A stretch of DNA of 44,243 bases from Erysipelotrichaceae bacterium (lineage in GTDB: Bacteria; Bacillota_I; Bacilli_A; Erysipelotrichales; Erysipelotrichaceae). Positions within the stretch are counted from its first letter, which is position 1. The number at the start of each line of letters is the position of its first letter. Of this stretch, positions 1 through 8,011 are shown in pieces. Position numbers and translations under genes: made by a program. The stretch is from contig JAFRKA010000002.1 in the NCBI GenBank assembly GCA_017432005.1, forward strand, positions 1 through 44,243, in the 5' to 3' direction. The notes under the pieces were generated by a model. It saw only the letters and a list, made by a program, of their open reading frames with translations. It ran no database searches and was not told where the DNA came from.

Positions 1-91
1 CACTGCATCCGGCCTGTTCAGGCTTTTCAGTCCATACACCTTTCTTATAATCCTCAACACATTTCAGTTTGAATTTCCAGTCATACTTCAT
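1..91 (-). CDS. IS3-like transposase OrfA, N-terminal fragment
   Basis: Thirty codons are visible before the window edge cuts the gene. The protein begins MKYDWKFKLKCVEDYKKG, which resembles the start of the helix-turn-helix OrfA proteins of IS3-family elements found in many Firmicutes. OrfA binds the element ends and, after frameshifting with OrfB, forms the active transposase. A strong ribosome site (AAGGAGGG) lies just upstream, inside a hairpin that ends about 12 bases from the recA stop codon. The family is assigned from the N-terminus alone, so the subgroup and the intactness of the element are unknown. Confidence 0.6.
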   Translation of the reverse strand, partial: MKYDWKFKLKCVEDYKKGVWTEKPEQAGCS

Positions 92-93
92 TT

Positions 94-129
94 AAAAACC
101 CTCCTTACTGGTTTGTCCAGTTTGGAGGG
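94..129 (-). terminator. Hairpin after recA that also covers the transposase RBS
   Basis: Inverted repeat CCCTCC-AAA-CTGG-ACAAA-CCAG-TAA-GGAGGG read on the minus strand, followed directly by five T residues. It has the form of an intrinsic terminator for recA. Its 3' arm contains the ribosome site of the transposase gene, so in a read-through transcript the site would be paired. It may also form the terminal repeat of the insertion element. Confidence 0.6.
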
Positions 130-140
130 TACATATCAGA

Positions 141-1175
141 TTACTCTTCGCCCTCTTTTTTGAACATTTTTTCTTTGATCTGTTCCGTGATCTTCTGATC
201 GAGTTCAGGATTGGCCGTCAGATAAGCCCTGACCGCATCAGTACCCTGACCGATCTTTTCGCCGTTATAGGAATACCATGACCCTGATTTTTCAATGATT
301 CCCATATCAACGCCCATATTGATGATCTCAGAAAGATGAGAGATGCCTTCGCCATAATAGATCTCGACCTGACAGGTCCTGAATGGCGGAGCGACCTTGT
401 TTTTGGCCACTTTGACATTGACCTTGTTTCCTATGACGTCCTGACCGTTCTTGATAGCTTCGGATTTTCTTACTTCCAGTCTGATCGAAGCATAGAACTT
501 CAGAGCACGTCCACCGGTCGTCGTTTCCGGATTGCCGAACATGACACCTACTTTTTCTCTCAGCTGGTTGATGAAGATAGTCGTACAGCCGTTGGCATTC
601 ATAGCTCCGGCCAATTTTCTCATGGCTTTGGACATCAGACGGGCATGTAAACCGATGTTGGAATCGCCCATTTCACCGTCCAATTCGGCCTGTGGGACCA
701 GAGCTGCAACAGAGTCGATGACGATCAGATCAATAGCACCTGACTTGATTAGTACTTCGGCGATCTCCAAGGCCTGTTCACCTGAATCAGGCTGAGAAAG
801 GATCAGTTCATCAACATCAACGCCCAGCGCCTTGGCATAACGCGGATCGATCGCATGTTCAGCATCGATGAAAGCAGCTTTGCCGCCGCCTTTCTGGCAT
901 TCAGCTATACACTGTAAAGCCAGTGTAGTCTTACCCGAAGACTCCGGACCGTATATTTCAATGATCCTGCCCCTCGGCAGTCCGCCGACACCAAGCGCAT
1001 AGTCGATCGCCAGCGAGCCCGTGGAAATGGCATCCACGTCCACAAAGGCATGTTCACCGAGTTTCATGATCGAACCTTTACCGTATTGTTTCTCGATCGT
1101 TTTTAAAGCTTCATTTAACAGCTGTTCCTTCTTTTCGTCGGAAATTTCACTGATGATCTCTTCTTTTTTAGCCAT
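141..1175 (-). CDS. recA: Recombinase RecA
   Basis: 344 residues, the usual length. RecA forms ATP-dependent filaments on single-stranded DNA, carries out strand exchange, and triggers LexA self-cleavage in the SOS response. The Walker A motif GPESSGKT is at residues 76-83. The segment [15 protein letters not shown] and the DNA-binding loop 2 region around [22 protein letters not shown] are intact. The C-terminus is short and acidic. The start has a good ribosome site (AGGAGGT) 10 bases upstream. pgsA lies 50 bases upstream on the same strand. In Bacillus, cinA separates pgsA from recA and rny follows recA; here cinA is absent and an insertion-element end follows. I see no clear LexA box upstream. 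Confidence 0.98.
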   Translation of the reverse strand: MAKKEEIISEISDEKKEQLLNEALKTIEKQYGKGSIMKLGEHAFVDVDAISTGSLAIDYALGVGGLPRGRIIEIYGPESSGKTTLALQCIAECQKGGGKAAFIDAEHAIDPRYAKALGVDVDELILSQPDSGEQALEIAEVLIKSGAIDLIVIDSVAALVPQAELDGEMGDSNIGLHARLMSKAMRKLAGAMNANGCTTIFINQLREKVGVMFGNPETTTGGRALKFYASIRLEVRKSEAIKNGQDVIGNKVNVKVAKNKVAPPFRTCQVEIYYGEGISHLSEIINMGVDMGIIEKSGSWYSYNGEKIGQGTDAVRAYLTANPELDQKITEQIKEKMFKKEGEE

Positions 1176-1194
1176 TAATTGTTCTTACCTCCTA

Positions 1195-1219
1195 TTACAT
1201 TATTCGCCAAATAATGTAA
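1195..1219. repeat. Perfect 10-bp inverted repeat between pgsA and recA
   Basis: TTACATTATT, a five-base spacer CGCCA, then AATAATGTAA. It starts two bases from the recA ribosome site and ends six bases from the pgsA stop codon. It could be an operator or an RNA hairpin affecting recA translation. It is AT-rich, lacks a following T-run on the minus strand, and does not match the Bacillus LexA box consensus, so I do not call it a terminator or SOS box. Confidence 0.45.
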
Positions 1220-1225
1220 AATACC

Positions 1226-1819
1226 TTACATCGATTGAAAAATATAGTCTTTTACCTGCATAAAATATGAATAACCGCCGGCCACAGAGATAAAAGAAGT
1301 GAACCAGATCAGTATTTCGTCGACAGGAATATACCACAGTTCAAACGGCAGATTATTGAGCAGTACGATGATGATCGTGATCATCTGCAGAGCAGTCTTC
1401 AGTTTTCCGAGCATCCCTGCCGAAACGACGACACCGTTCTGGGCGGCGATCATACGGCAGCCGTCAACGACGATGTCTCTAAGAATCATGATGATGCAGC
1501 AGACCAATGGGATCATATGCTTATATGACAGGATCAGCAGCATCATATTTACAAGCAGTTTATCGGCGATCGGATCGGCAAACTTGCCGAAAGTTGTGAC
1601 CAGATTCTTTTTGCGGGCGATCTTTCCGTCAAAAAAATCTGTGATGGATGCCAGCGCAAAGATACCCAAAACGATCAGATTGAGATACGGAAGCGTTACA
1701 TGACCGACAGTGAGATATCCGATATTTATGCCTGCAGCATCGTATGGAAAGAGCCAGACAAGGCATAAAACAGGAACGAGAACTATTCTGAAAAGTGTAA
1801 GCTTATTTGGTAAATTCAT
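1226..1819 (-). CDS. pgsA: CDP-diacylglycerol-glycerol-3-phosphate 3-phosphatidyltransferase
   Basis: 197 residues with several membrane helices. PgsA makes phosphatidylglycerol phosphate from CDP-diacylglycerol and glycerol-3-phosphate, the committed step to phosphatidylglycerol and cardiolipin. The CDP-alcohol phosphotransferase signature DG(x2)AR(x8)G(x3)D(x3)D is complete: it begins at DGKIAR in the segment DFFDGKIARKK and ends in GKFADPIAD. The N-terminus MNLPNKLTLFRI is typical of the family. The ATG has no Shine-Dalgarno sequence; a TATTAT hexamer sits six bases upstream, so the mRNA may be leaderless. It is the gene immediately upstream of recA. Confidence 0.95.
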   Translation of the reverse strand: MNLPNKLTLFRIVLVPVLCLVWLFPYDAAGINIGYLTVGHVTLPYLNLIVLGIFALASITDFFDGKIARKKNLVTTFGKFADPIADKLLVNMMLLILSYKHMIPLVCCIIMILRDIVVDGCRMIAAQNGVVVSAGMLGKLKTALQMITIIIVLLNNLPFELWYIPVDEILIWFTSFISVAGGYSYFMQVKDYIFQSM

Positions 1820-1890
1820 AAATATATAATATCATAAATGCCTTTCTTAATTATCTTAATATCCGGATGAATATTTTTCAAGTATAACGT

Positions 1891-1917
1891 GAAAGAAAAA
1901 GACCTTATCAGGTCTTA
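1891..1917 (-). terminator. Terminator of rnpB
   Basis: On the minus strand, AAGACC-TGATA-AGGTCTT is followed by TTTCTTTC, a stable stem with a T-rich tail directly after the RNase P RNA 3' end. Confidence 0.85.
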
Positions 1918-1920
1918 TGC

Positions 1921-2262
1921 AACAAATAACATCCGAATAAGCCATGTTCTGTACTGGACAATCATTTATCTGCACATTGTGCCCCGTGAATCACTTCATT
2001 TCGTTATCACAGGTTCCCCTACCAAATTTGGGTTTCTCGCTTATGGGGTTTATCACGTTCCACTCCGCCGTTTCCACCGGACTCGTCTCTTTGACACTTT
2101 TACAGGCTATTCCGTAGATTGCTCCTTAGGAAGATCACCAGCCGTCAGCTTGCGCTGCCCAAGCTTATTTTTATCACTTGGCATAAACACTACATCCGTC
2201 TCAGGATGTGCGAGCATGGACTTTCCTCTGATCTCTCAGCGATTGTCTGGGAGTTACTTGTT
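1921..2262 (-). ncRNA. rnpB: RNase P RNA, type B
   Basis: Catalytic RNA of RNase P, which matures tRNA 5' ends. Universal elements are readable on the minus strand: GAGGAAAGTCCATGCTCGCAC near the 5' end, the CR-IV segment with GCGAGAAACCCAAATTTGG and TAGGGGAACC, and CATGGCTTA near the 3' end. The CR-IV block matches the Bacillus subtilis type B RNA closely. Ends are set from helix P1: the 5' arm (2250-2262) pairs with the 3' arm (1921-1934) over 13 base pairs with one bulged U. At about 340 nt it is shorter than the roughly 400 nt of B. subtilis. The 5' arm includes the gpsB stop codon, so the two genes overlap. Confidence 0.93.
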
Positions 2263-2568
2263 ATACATCATTTCTTCCAGTCTTGAAATCCTCTTCAGAA
2301 CATCGACTGAACTGTATGAAGTGGTGTTGGAAAGATCGAATACCATCTTTCTGCCTTCAAGCTCGATATTCCTGGCTGTCAGTTCCTTCACCTGTTCTTC
2401 CAGCTTGCTCTTTTCATCAAGAAGCTGCTGAACATTATCTTCCATGATCTGATAATCTTCAAGAACATTATCTAAAAATGAATCGACTTCCTTTGGTGAG
2501 TACCCTTTAAAGTCAACATTAAACTCTTTGTTGAGAATTTCTTCCGGAGTCAAGTTCAACTTTTCCAT
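2254..2568 (-). CDS. gpsB: Cell division protein GpsB (DivIVA family)
   Basis: 104 residues. GpsB is a small cytosolic coiled-coil adaptor that coordinates penicillin-binding proteins between septum and side wall. The N-terminal DivIVA-type domain reads LTPEEILNKEFNVDFKGYSP, followed by KEVDSFLDNVLEDY and then a predicted coiled coil rich in E, L and K. The open frame extends 15 codons further upstream, but this ATG is chosen because AGGGAGA lies just before it and the family normally starts MEKLxLTPEEI. The likely GpsB client, a class A penicillin-binding protein, is encoded close by in the divergent recU operon. The stop codon lies inside the 5' strand of the RNase P RNA. Confidence 0.93.
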   Translation of the reverse strand: MEKLNLTPEEILNKEFNVDFKGYSPKEVDSFLDNVLEDYQIMEDNVQQLLDEKSKLEEQVKELTARNIELEGRKMVFDLSNTTSYSSVDVLKRISRLEEMMYNK

Positions 2569-2588
2569 ATTTATCTCCCTTACAAAAA

Positions 2589-2617
2589 ATAATAACGTAA
2601 AAAACGCATACAATCAA
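2589..2617 (-). promoter_or_regulatory. Promoter of gpsB-rnpB
   Basis: On the minus strand, TTGATT and TATTAT are separated by 17 bases. The box ends about 20 bases before the gpsB start codon and leaves room for the AGGGAGA ribosome site. Confidence 0.6.
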
Positions 2618-2623
2618 GCAAAC

Positions 2624-2652
2624 TGGCGTTTCGATCATCATTATTATATAAT
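2624..2652 (+). promoter_or_regulatory. Promoter of recU-ponA
   Basis: A perfect TATAAT (2647-2652) lies 17 bases before the recU ATG. The -35 at the right distance (TGGCGT) is weak. It is back to back with the gpsB promoter. Confidence 0.5.
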
Positions 2653-2669
2653 ATTTTCTAGGTGAAAAG

Positions 2670-3233
2670 ATGAAGTATCCCAACAGCAACAAAGTTTATG
2701 TAAGATCCAACCACTCCGCTGCTCACAGAGGAATGTCACTGGAAGAAGACATAAACAAAAGCAACCGGTATTATCTCACCAATGATATCGCTGTCGTGTA
2801 TAAGAAACCTACACCGATCACTATCGTCAAGGTCGATTATCCGCGAAGGAGTGCTGCCAGGATCACCGAAGCCTACTTCAAGGTTCCTTCAACTACGGAC
2901 TATAACGGGATCTTCAAGGGGAAGTATCTCGACTTTGAAGCGAAGGAATGTGAGTCTAAGACCTCCTTTCCCTTCTCATCGATTCACACACATCAGATCA
3001 GGCATCTCTCTGATGTCTTAAAGCACGGGGCAATAGCCTTTATCATTCTGCGTATGACCTGTTATGATAAAGACTTTCTGATTAAAGCTAATGATTTCAT
3101 CGCATTCTATAATTCAGGCGGAAGAAAATCTCTTCCTTATGCCTGGATCGAAAAGAATGGTTTTGAGATCCCGTATTCGTTTCAGAAACCGTGTGACTAT
3201 CTTGCGGTTGCGGAAAAAGTCTTTAAGATATAG
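2670..3233 (+). CDS. recU: Holliday junction resolvase RecU
   Basis: 187 residues. RecU is the Firmicute Holliday junction endonuclease, which cuts four-way junctions late in recombination and modulates RecA. The nuclease core is visible as STTDYNGIFKGKYLDFEAKE, giving the D, E and K residues of the type II restriction-like fold, followed by HTHQIRHLSDVLKHG. The ribosome site is AGGTGA. The gene is followed after seven bases by a class A penicillin-binding protein; the recU-ponA pairing is conserved in many Firmicutes and supports both assignments. Confidence 0.95.
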   Translation: MKYPNSNKVYVRSNHSAAHRGMSLEEDINKSNRYYLTNDIAVVYKKPTPITIVKVDYPRRSAARITEAYFKVPSTTDYNGIFKGKYLDFEAKECESKTSFPFSSIHTHQIRHLSDVLKHGAIAFIILRMTCYDKDFLIKANDFIAFYNSGGRKSLPYAWIEKNGFEIPYSFQKPCDYLAVAEKVFKI

Positions 3234-3240
3234 GTGAATT

Positions 3241-6200
3241 ATGACAAAGAAAGTAAAGCAGAAAAGAAAAATCAACAAGACGAATGTCTGGGCAGTAATT
3301 GTCTCTTTTGTTGCGATCATGGGTCTGGTCGGTCTGTTGGCCGGTATCGTCCTTATCGCAACGATGTTAAGCAACAAACCGGTCCTGAATCTATCCGATT
3401 TCGATCAGGCTGAATCATCGATCGTCTATGATTCCGAAGGAAACGAGATCGCCAACCTCGGTACCGTCATCAGACAGAACATCGAATTTGATGACATTCC
3501 CAACTGCGTCGTTGATGCCTTTGTCGCTGTAGAAGACTCCCGTTATTTTGAACATAACGGTTTTGATGTACCGCGTTTCACCAAAGCGATACTGGAAAAC
3601 CTCCGTACCTTCTCTTTCGGTCAGGGCGGATCGACTTTCACCATGCAGTTAGTCAAGAACACCTATTTCGTAAACGATGATACCGGTGAGAATGCCGCCA
3701 GAAGCGGTGCTTCCGGTGTCAGAAGAAAAGTCCAGGAGATCGCATTGGCGATGGAACTGGAAAAAACCAAATCAAAACAGGATATCTTTGAATCCTATGT
3801 AAATAAACTGAACTTCGGCGGATCCAACAACATCCGCGGTATCCAGAAAGCTGCACAATACTATTTCGGCAAGGATCTCAATGAAGTCAACCTTGTTGAA
3901 GGTGCCCTGCTGGCCGGTGTCATCAACGCACCTAACTACTACAATCCTTTCTACAATCTGGAAGCTGCTCAGGAAAGACTGACAGAAGTCCTTTATCAGA
4001 TGAAGAATCACGGATATATCACGCAGTCCGAATATGAGCTGGCTAAATCCGTCAGGATCGAAGATCTGCTCAACGATCCGTATTCATCACAGAGCGACGG
4101 TGAAGGCATTCCTTACCAGGCTTATATCGACCAGGTCATTTCGGAAGTCATGTCCATTACCGGTCTTGACCCATATACAACGACTATGCATATCTATACA
4201 TACATGAACAGGGGCATCCAGCAGGAAATGGATGATATCCAGGCCGGAAAGATGGATGAAGAATATCTTACCTTCCCTGATGATTATTTCGAAGTCGCTT
4301 CTGTCTGTGTCAAGAATTCGACCGGTGAAGTCGTCGGAATCCTTGGCGGCCGTAACTATGCCGGAGGCGGACAGTTATTGCTCAACCATGCTACAGAACA
4401 GTACAAGCAGCCAGGTTCGACGATCAAACCGATCCTTGACTATGCTCTGGCTTTCGAAAATCTCGGCTGGGCTACAGATCACGTATTAACTGATAAACCG
4501 ATGTGGCTCGATTCCACCAATCAGATCCTGGTCTACAATGACTCCGGTACATATGTCGGTGATGTCACGCTGAAACAGGCTCTAGGTAATTCCATCAATA
4601 CCTGTGCCATTCAGACGCTGCATCAGGTCCTTGAAGCTAAAAAATATGAATATGTAGTGAATTATACTCAGTCACTGGGTTATGATTTTACGCTGGAAGA
4701 TTTCAATGTCCAGTATGCGATCGGCGGTACGACCTGTGAAGTCACGCCTTATCAGCATGCCGCTGCATATGCTGCGATCATGAACTACGGACTCTATACT
4801 CCGCCTCATACAGTCGCAAGAATCGAATTTACCAACGGCAAGTCACCGATCACTCCGGTCTATGAATCTACACAGGTCCTTTCTGAGGCCGCATCTTTCC
4901 TGACTACTGAACTTATGTATTCCAATGTTCAGAACTACGGCGGTTCTTATGCCTTCGTCAAGACTGACAAATATCCTGTCTACGGCAAGACCGGCACGAC
5001 CGACTATGGTAAATCCGCTCTTGATTACGGCATCCCATCAGGATCCATCAAAGACGGCTGGCTGATCGCCGCTACAAGCGAATATACGACCTGTACCTGG
5101 GTCGGCTATGAAAAAGCCGTCAGCGGACAGCCTTCATATATCACAAGAGATTACTACTACAATGATCGTCCTCAGGGCAAGATCGCTCATCTGGTCCTTG
5201 AAGCAGTATATGAACACGGCGGAACGACTCCGGTAAAACTGACTCAGCCTTCCGGTGTATCATCAATCACGCATATTATCGGCACATGGCCATATGCAGC
5301 ATTTACCGATGGCATGGATGATTCACTGAAGACGACCGGTCTGATCAAATCCGATGCGGTCAAGCTGGTATCTCTACCTTCACCGAAGGTCGAGAATATG
5401 TCTTCTGATGTCAGTGTCGAACTTGACGGAACTTCCGGAAGACTTACACTAGAATGGCCGAAGTATCCTGATGAATCCAAACTTGACGAAGCCAGCGGAG
5501 TCAAAGACATCTCTTTGAAGAATGCTTCGGGTGAAGTCATCGTCGCTGCTTCAGGTACAAGCTTATTTGATTACACGAGACTCTATGGACCGATAAGATA
5601 CATGGCCGATATCACTGTATCCGGTAACCATTCCAGCAGTGAACATGTGGTGATCGACGATGATGATTATTCTACTTCTTTAGACATCTCACCTGGTGAT
5701 AAAGTCCATGTTGATATGTATTACGGCTATGAAAAAGGTTCGACGAACTCGAATAAGGTCTCTAAAGATCTTACAGCGACTGCTTACTACACGCTGCCTG
5801 GTGCAGGTTCATCACGTTCCGATCTGGAAAACTGGTGCAACAACAACTACTTTGCGACCTTCGTTGAAGCCAAGAGAGACAACAATCATCCGGCCGGATC
5901 ATTTACCCTGGTAGATTCCAACGGTGTAACACGGAACTATGGCGAACAGATAACGATCAATGATACTTCACTGAAGATCACTGTCACCTACTATGTTGAA
6001 CCTGATCATTCTCTGAGTGTTGTTCCATCTTCATCAGGAGACCATAAGACGATAACTCTTGCTCCGCAATATGATTCCGACAGTACATGGGAAGGCTGGA
6101 CTTATGATGAAAGTGATCATGATTTCGATTTTAAAAAAGAAGGTGAAAAGCTGATCGTTTCGATCAACGGTGAAACGGAATCAGGTTCTACGACCGTTAC

Positions 6201-6285
6201 TGCGTCTACCGATAACAAAGATCTCTCTGTTTCCTTCACGATCATTAAAGATGATGATGGAAAAGTAACTCTGAACGTCAATTAG
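3241..6285 (+). CDS. ponA: Class A penicillin-binding protein 1A with long C-terminal tail
   Basis: 1014 residues. It is a bifunctional peptidoglycan polymerase and crosslinker anchored by one N-terminal helix (about 17-42) after a basic cytosolic segment. The glycosyltransferase domain shows EDSRYFEHNG with catalytic E98 and GGSTFTMQLVKN. The transpeptidase shows S393-T-I-K, S451-I-N and K583-T-G-T. After the catalytic part comes a fibronectin-like stretch (about 715-860) and a terminal module (about 855-1014), rich in Ser, Thr and Asp, that recurs in the lipoprotein at 6509-8011. At 1014 residues it is longer than most PBP1A proteins. The ribosome site is AGGTGA, and the gene probably shares a transcript with recU. 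Confidence 0.95.
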   Translation: MTKKVKQKRKINKTNVWAVIVSFVAIMGLVGLLAGIVLIATMLSNKPVLNLSDFDQAESSIVYDSEGNEIANLGTVIRQNIEFDDIPNCVVDAFVAVEDSRYFEHNGFDVPRFTKAILENLRTFSFGQGGSTFTMQLVKNTYFVNDDTGENAARSGASGVRRKVQEIALAMELEKTKSKQDIFESYVNKLNFGGSNNIRGIQKAAQYYFGKDLNEVNLVEGALLAGVINAPNYYNPFYNLEAAQERLTEVLYQMKNHGYITQSEYELAKSVRIEDLLNDPYSSQSDGEGIPYQAYIDQVISEVMSITGLDPYTTTMHIYTYMNRGIQQEMDDIQAGKMDEEYLTFPDDYFEVASVCVKNSTGEVVGILGGRNYAGGGQLLLNHATEQYKQPGSTIKPILDYALAFENLGWATDHVLTDKPMWLDSTNQILVYNDSGTYVGDVTLKQALGNSINTCAIQTLHQVLEAKKYEYVVNYTQSLGYDFTLEDFNVQYAIGGTTCEVTPYQHAAAYAAIMNYGLYTPPHTVARIEFTNGKSPITPVYESTQVLSEAASFLTTELMYSNVQNYGGSYAFVKTDKYPVYGKTGTTDYGKSALDYGIPSGSIKDGWLIAATSEYTTCTWVGYEKAVSGQPSYITRDYYYNDRPQGKIAHLVLEAVYEHGGTTPVKLTQPSGVSSITHIIGTWPYAAFTDGMDDSLKTTGLIKSDAVKLVSLPSPKVENMSSDVSVELDGTSGRLTLEWPKYPDESKLDEASGVKDISLKNASGEVIVAASGTSLFDYTRLYGPIRYMADITVSGNHSSSEHVVIDDDDYSTSLDISPGDKVHVDMYYGYEKGSTNSNKVSKDLTATAYYTLPGAGSSRSDLENWCNNNYFATFVEAKRDNNHPAGSFTLVDSNGVTRNYGEQITINDTSLKITVTYYVEPDHSLSVVPSSSGDHKTITLAPQYDSDSTWEGWTYDESDHDFDFKKEGEKLIVSINGETESGSTTVTASTDNKDLSVSFTIIKDDDGKVTLNVN

Positions 6286-6303
6286 CTTATTTGTTATTCT
6301 TCT
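5794..6303 (+). repeat. Duplicated C-terminal module, copy 1
   Basis: This segment encodes the last 160 or so residues of the penicillin-binding protein plus about 18 bases after its stop. It recurs at 7514-8029. Two blocks are identical base for base: 46 bases (5989-6034 and 7715-7760) and 50 bases (6151-6200 and 7877-7926). The 22 bases spanning the stop codon are also identical. Confidence 0.9.
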
Positions 6304-6307
6304 CTAT

Positions 6308-6345
6308 AAAGAAAAGGCCAGTTCATAATTAGCTGGCTTTTCTTT
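6308..6345 (+). terminator. Terminator after the penicillin-binding protein gene
   Basis: AAAGAAAAGGCCAG and CTGGCTTTTCTTT form a long stem around an 11-base loop, with a T-rich 3' arm. Confidence 0.8.
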
Positions 6346-6445
6346 ATTCGGATTCGCATAATGATTTGTACTTGTTGAATAGATCAGACATATAGACTTC
6401 AGAAGAGCAAATAGATTAGTAAAAAAGAACGAATAATAGCTCTTT

Positions 6446-6475
6446 TTGACAAATTTATTTGCGAAAGATTACCAT
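6446..6475 (+). promoter_or_regulatory. Promoter of the collagen-like lipoprotein
   Basis: A consensus TTGACA (6446-6451) is followed 18 bases later by TACCAT, within an AT-rich stretch. GGAGA at 6494-6498 is the ribosome site, 10 bases before the ATG. Confidence 0.5.
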
Positions 6476-6508
6476 TAATTTAATTAATTATATGGAGATA
6501 AATATATT

Positions 6509-8011
6509 ATGAAAAAGTTATTAATTCTGATAATCAGTCTTTTGACTATTCTTATGCTTTTTGGTTGCAATTCAAACAAAGATATTACAGCCCAGCAAGT
6601 GGCAGAAAGCATTGCAGATATTTCATCTGATAATGAAGGAAATGTCATGGTTACTCTTGTCAATGGTAAGACTTTTTCACTTGGCAATATGAAAGGCGAA
6701 AAGGGAGATAAAGGCGATAAGGGTGACAAAGGAGATAAAGGTGATACTGGTGAGCGTGGTCCTCAAGGATTACAGGGCCCACAGGGTATACAAGGTCCAG
6801 CAGGAGCTTCAGGTTCAAATGGTCGTGATGGTGTGAATGGTAAAGACGGCGTCAATGGAAAAGACGGAAAAACCCCAACCGACTATGTAAAAGATGTTGA
6901 GATACAGGACGACGGAAAGACATATATCACTTATGGGGATGGAACAAAAGAATACAAGAAGAGAGTTGTAGTTGACGGTGACTATCAGTTAACACTTGAA
7001 ACTTACTATAATGACAGTTTAATCGATACACAGCAGGTCGGATACTTTGATGAAGGAGAAAGTGCTTCCTTTGTTTTGTCTGACCATCCGAAAATAAATT
7101 CAAAATATTATGATGTTGTGTCAGTAAGCGGTGATGGAGTTAATATTTCAAGAACACATAAGAGTGGACTAAATTATGCATATTCTTTTGCAATGCCTGG
7201 ACACGATCAAACGGTCAGAGCCGATTTAAAGGATCATGTAAAGTGCTATGATGTCTACTTTGATAAAAACGGTCATGGAAAAGACAGCGAAGTTCCTGAC
7301 ACGTTAAGAATCAGCATGATTAATTCTTATGTTTTGATTAAAAACAACAGTCAGTATGAAATGTCTGATGTCATTGAAGGAAACTATAAATACTCTTTCC
7401 TTGGCTGGTTTACTAAATCGGAAGGTGGGGATCAAATAATTGATCTTGAAGATGATTACTATACCGAAGATATAACGATTTATGCTCATTGGAAAAAAGA
7501 GGGCCTTTTAATAACTCTTCCTACTCAAGGATCCTCAATATCAGATCTTGAAACCTGGGTTGCAAACAATAGCAGTTTTGCTATATTCAAAACTGCAAAG
7601 AAAGATAACAGTCATTCCGCTGGAACATTTACAATGATCGATTCAAATGGCGTTTCACATGACTATGGCGGACAAGTGATAATAAGTGACACATCATGGA
7701 AAATTAATATTACATACTATGTTGAACCTGATCATTCTCTGAGTGTTGTTCCATCTTCATTAGGAGATCACAAGACGATAACTCTTTCTCCACAATATGA
7801 TTCGGACAGCACCTGGGAAGGCTGGAGTTATGATAACGACAATGATTCTTTCAATATTAAAACCGAAGATGAAAAACTGATCGTTTCGATCAACGGTGAA
7901 ACGGAATCAGGTTCTACGACCGTTACCGCATCTACCGACAACAAAGATTATTCCGTTTCCTTCACGATCGATAAAGACGATGAAGGAAAAGTTACTCTAA
8001 ATATCCATTAG
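6509..8011 (+). CDS. Surface lipoprotein with collagen-like repeats
   Basis: 500 residues, function unknown. Residues 1-20 are a lipoprotein signal peptide ending LMLFGC, so Cys20 would be lipidated and the protein held on the outer face of the membrane. Residues about 24-60 look like a short oligomerization segment (AQQVAESIADISSDNEGNV), typical ahead of bacterial collagen-like domains. Residues 63-122 are 20 uninterrupted G-X-Y triplets. The centre (about 135-330) holds a repeat with FLGWFTKSEGGDQI and ITIYAHWKK, the signature of InlB B-repeat (Listeria-Bacteroides) modules. Residues about 341-500 duplicate the tail of the upstream penicillin-binding protein. The first two thirds appear more AT-rich than the duplicated part, which suggests a chimera. 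A binding or structural role at the surface is inference. Confidence 0.85.
   Translation: MKKLLILIISLLTILMLFGCNSNKDITAQQVAESIADISSDNEGNVMVTLVNGKTFSLGNMKGEKGDKGDKGDKGDKGDTGERGPQGLQGPQGIQGPAGASGSNGRDGVNGKDGVNGKDGKTPTDYVKDVEIQDDGKTYITYGDGTKEYKKRVVVDGDYQLTLETYYNDSLIDTQQVGYFDEGESASFVLSDHPKINSKYYDVVSVSGDGVNISRTHKSGLNYAYSFAMPGHDQTVRADLKDHVKCYDVYFDKNGHGKDSEVPDTLRISMINSYVLIKNNSQYEMSDVIEGNYKYSFLGWFTKSEGGDQIIDLEDDYYTEDITIYAHWKKEGLLITLPTQGSSISDLETWVANNSSFAIFKTAKKDNSHSAGTFTMIDSNGVSHDYGGQVIISDTSWKINITYYVEPDHSLSVVPSSLGDHKTITLSPQYDSDSTWEGWSYDNDNDSFNIKTEDEKLIVSINGETESGSTTVTASTDNKDYSVSFTIDKDDEGKVTLNIH
6695..6874 (+). repeat. Collagen-like G-X-Y repeat tract
   Basis: Twenty consecutive triplets. They begin with GEK and four GDK, pass through GDT, GER and five P- or L-containing triplets such as GPQ, and end in GVN/GKD pairs. 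The opening half is charged (KGD repeats), which favours triple-helix assembly without hydroxyproline. The DNA is a degenerate 9-base periodicity and could vary in length between strains. Confidence 0.9.

Noticed and set aside
1195..1219. Terminator between pgsA and recA
   Set aside because: The stem is AT-only at its core and the minus-strand 3' side runs into AGGAGG, not a T-run.
1889..2431. Open frame of 180 codons on the plus strand
   Set aside because: It is antisense to the RNase P RNA and the end of gpsB, has no ribosome site and no family resemblance.
6346..6508. Possible small gene in the AT-rich gap before the lipoprotein
   Set aside because: No frame with a ribosome site and plausible codons; the stretch holds a promoter instead.
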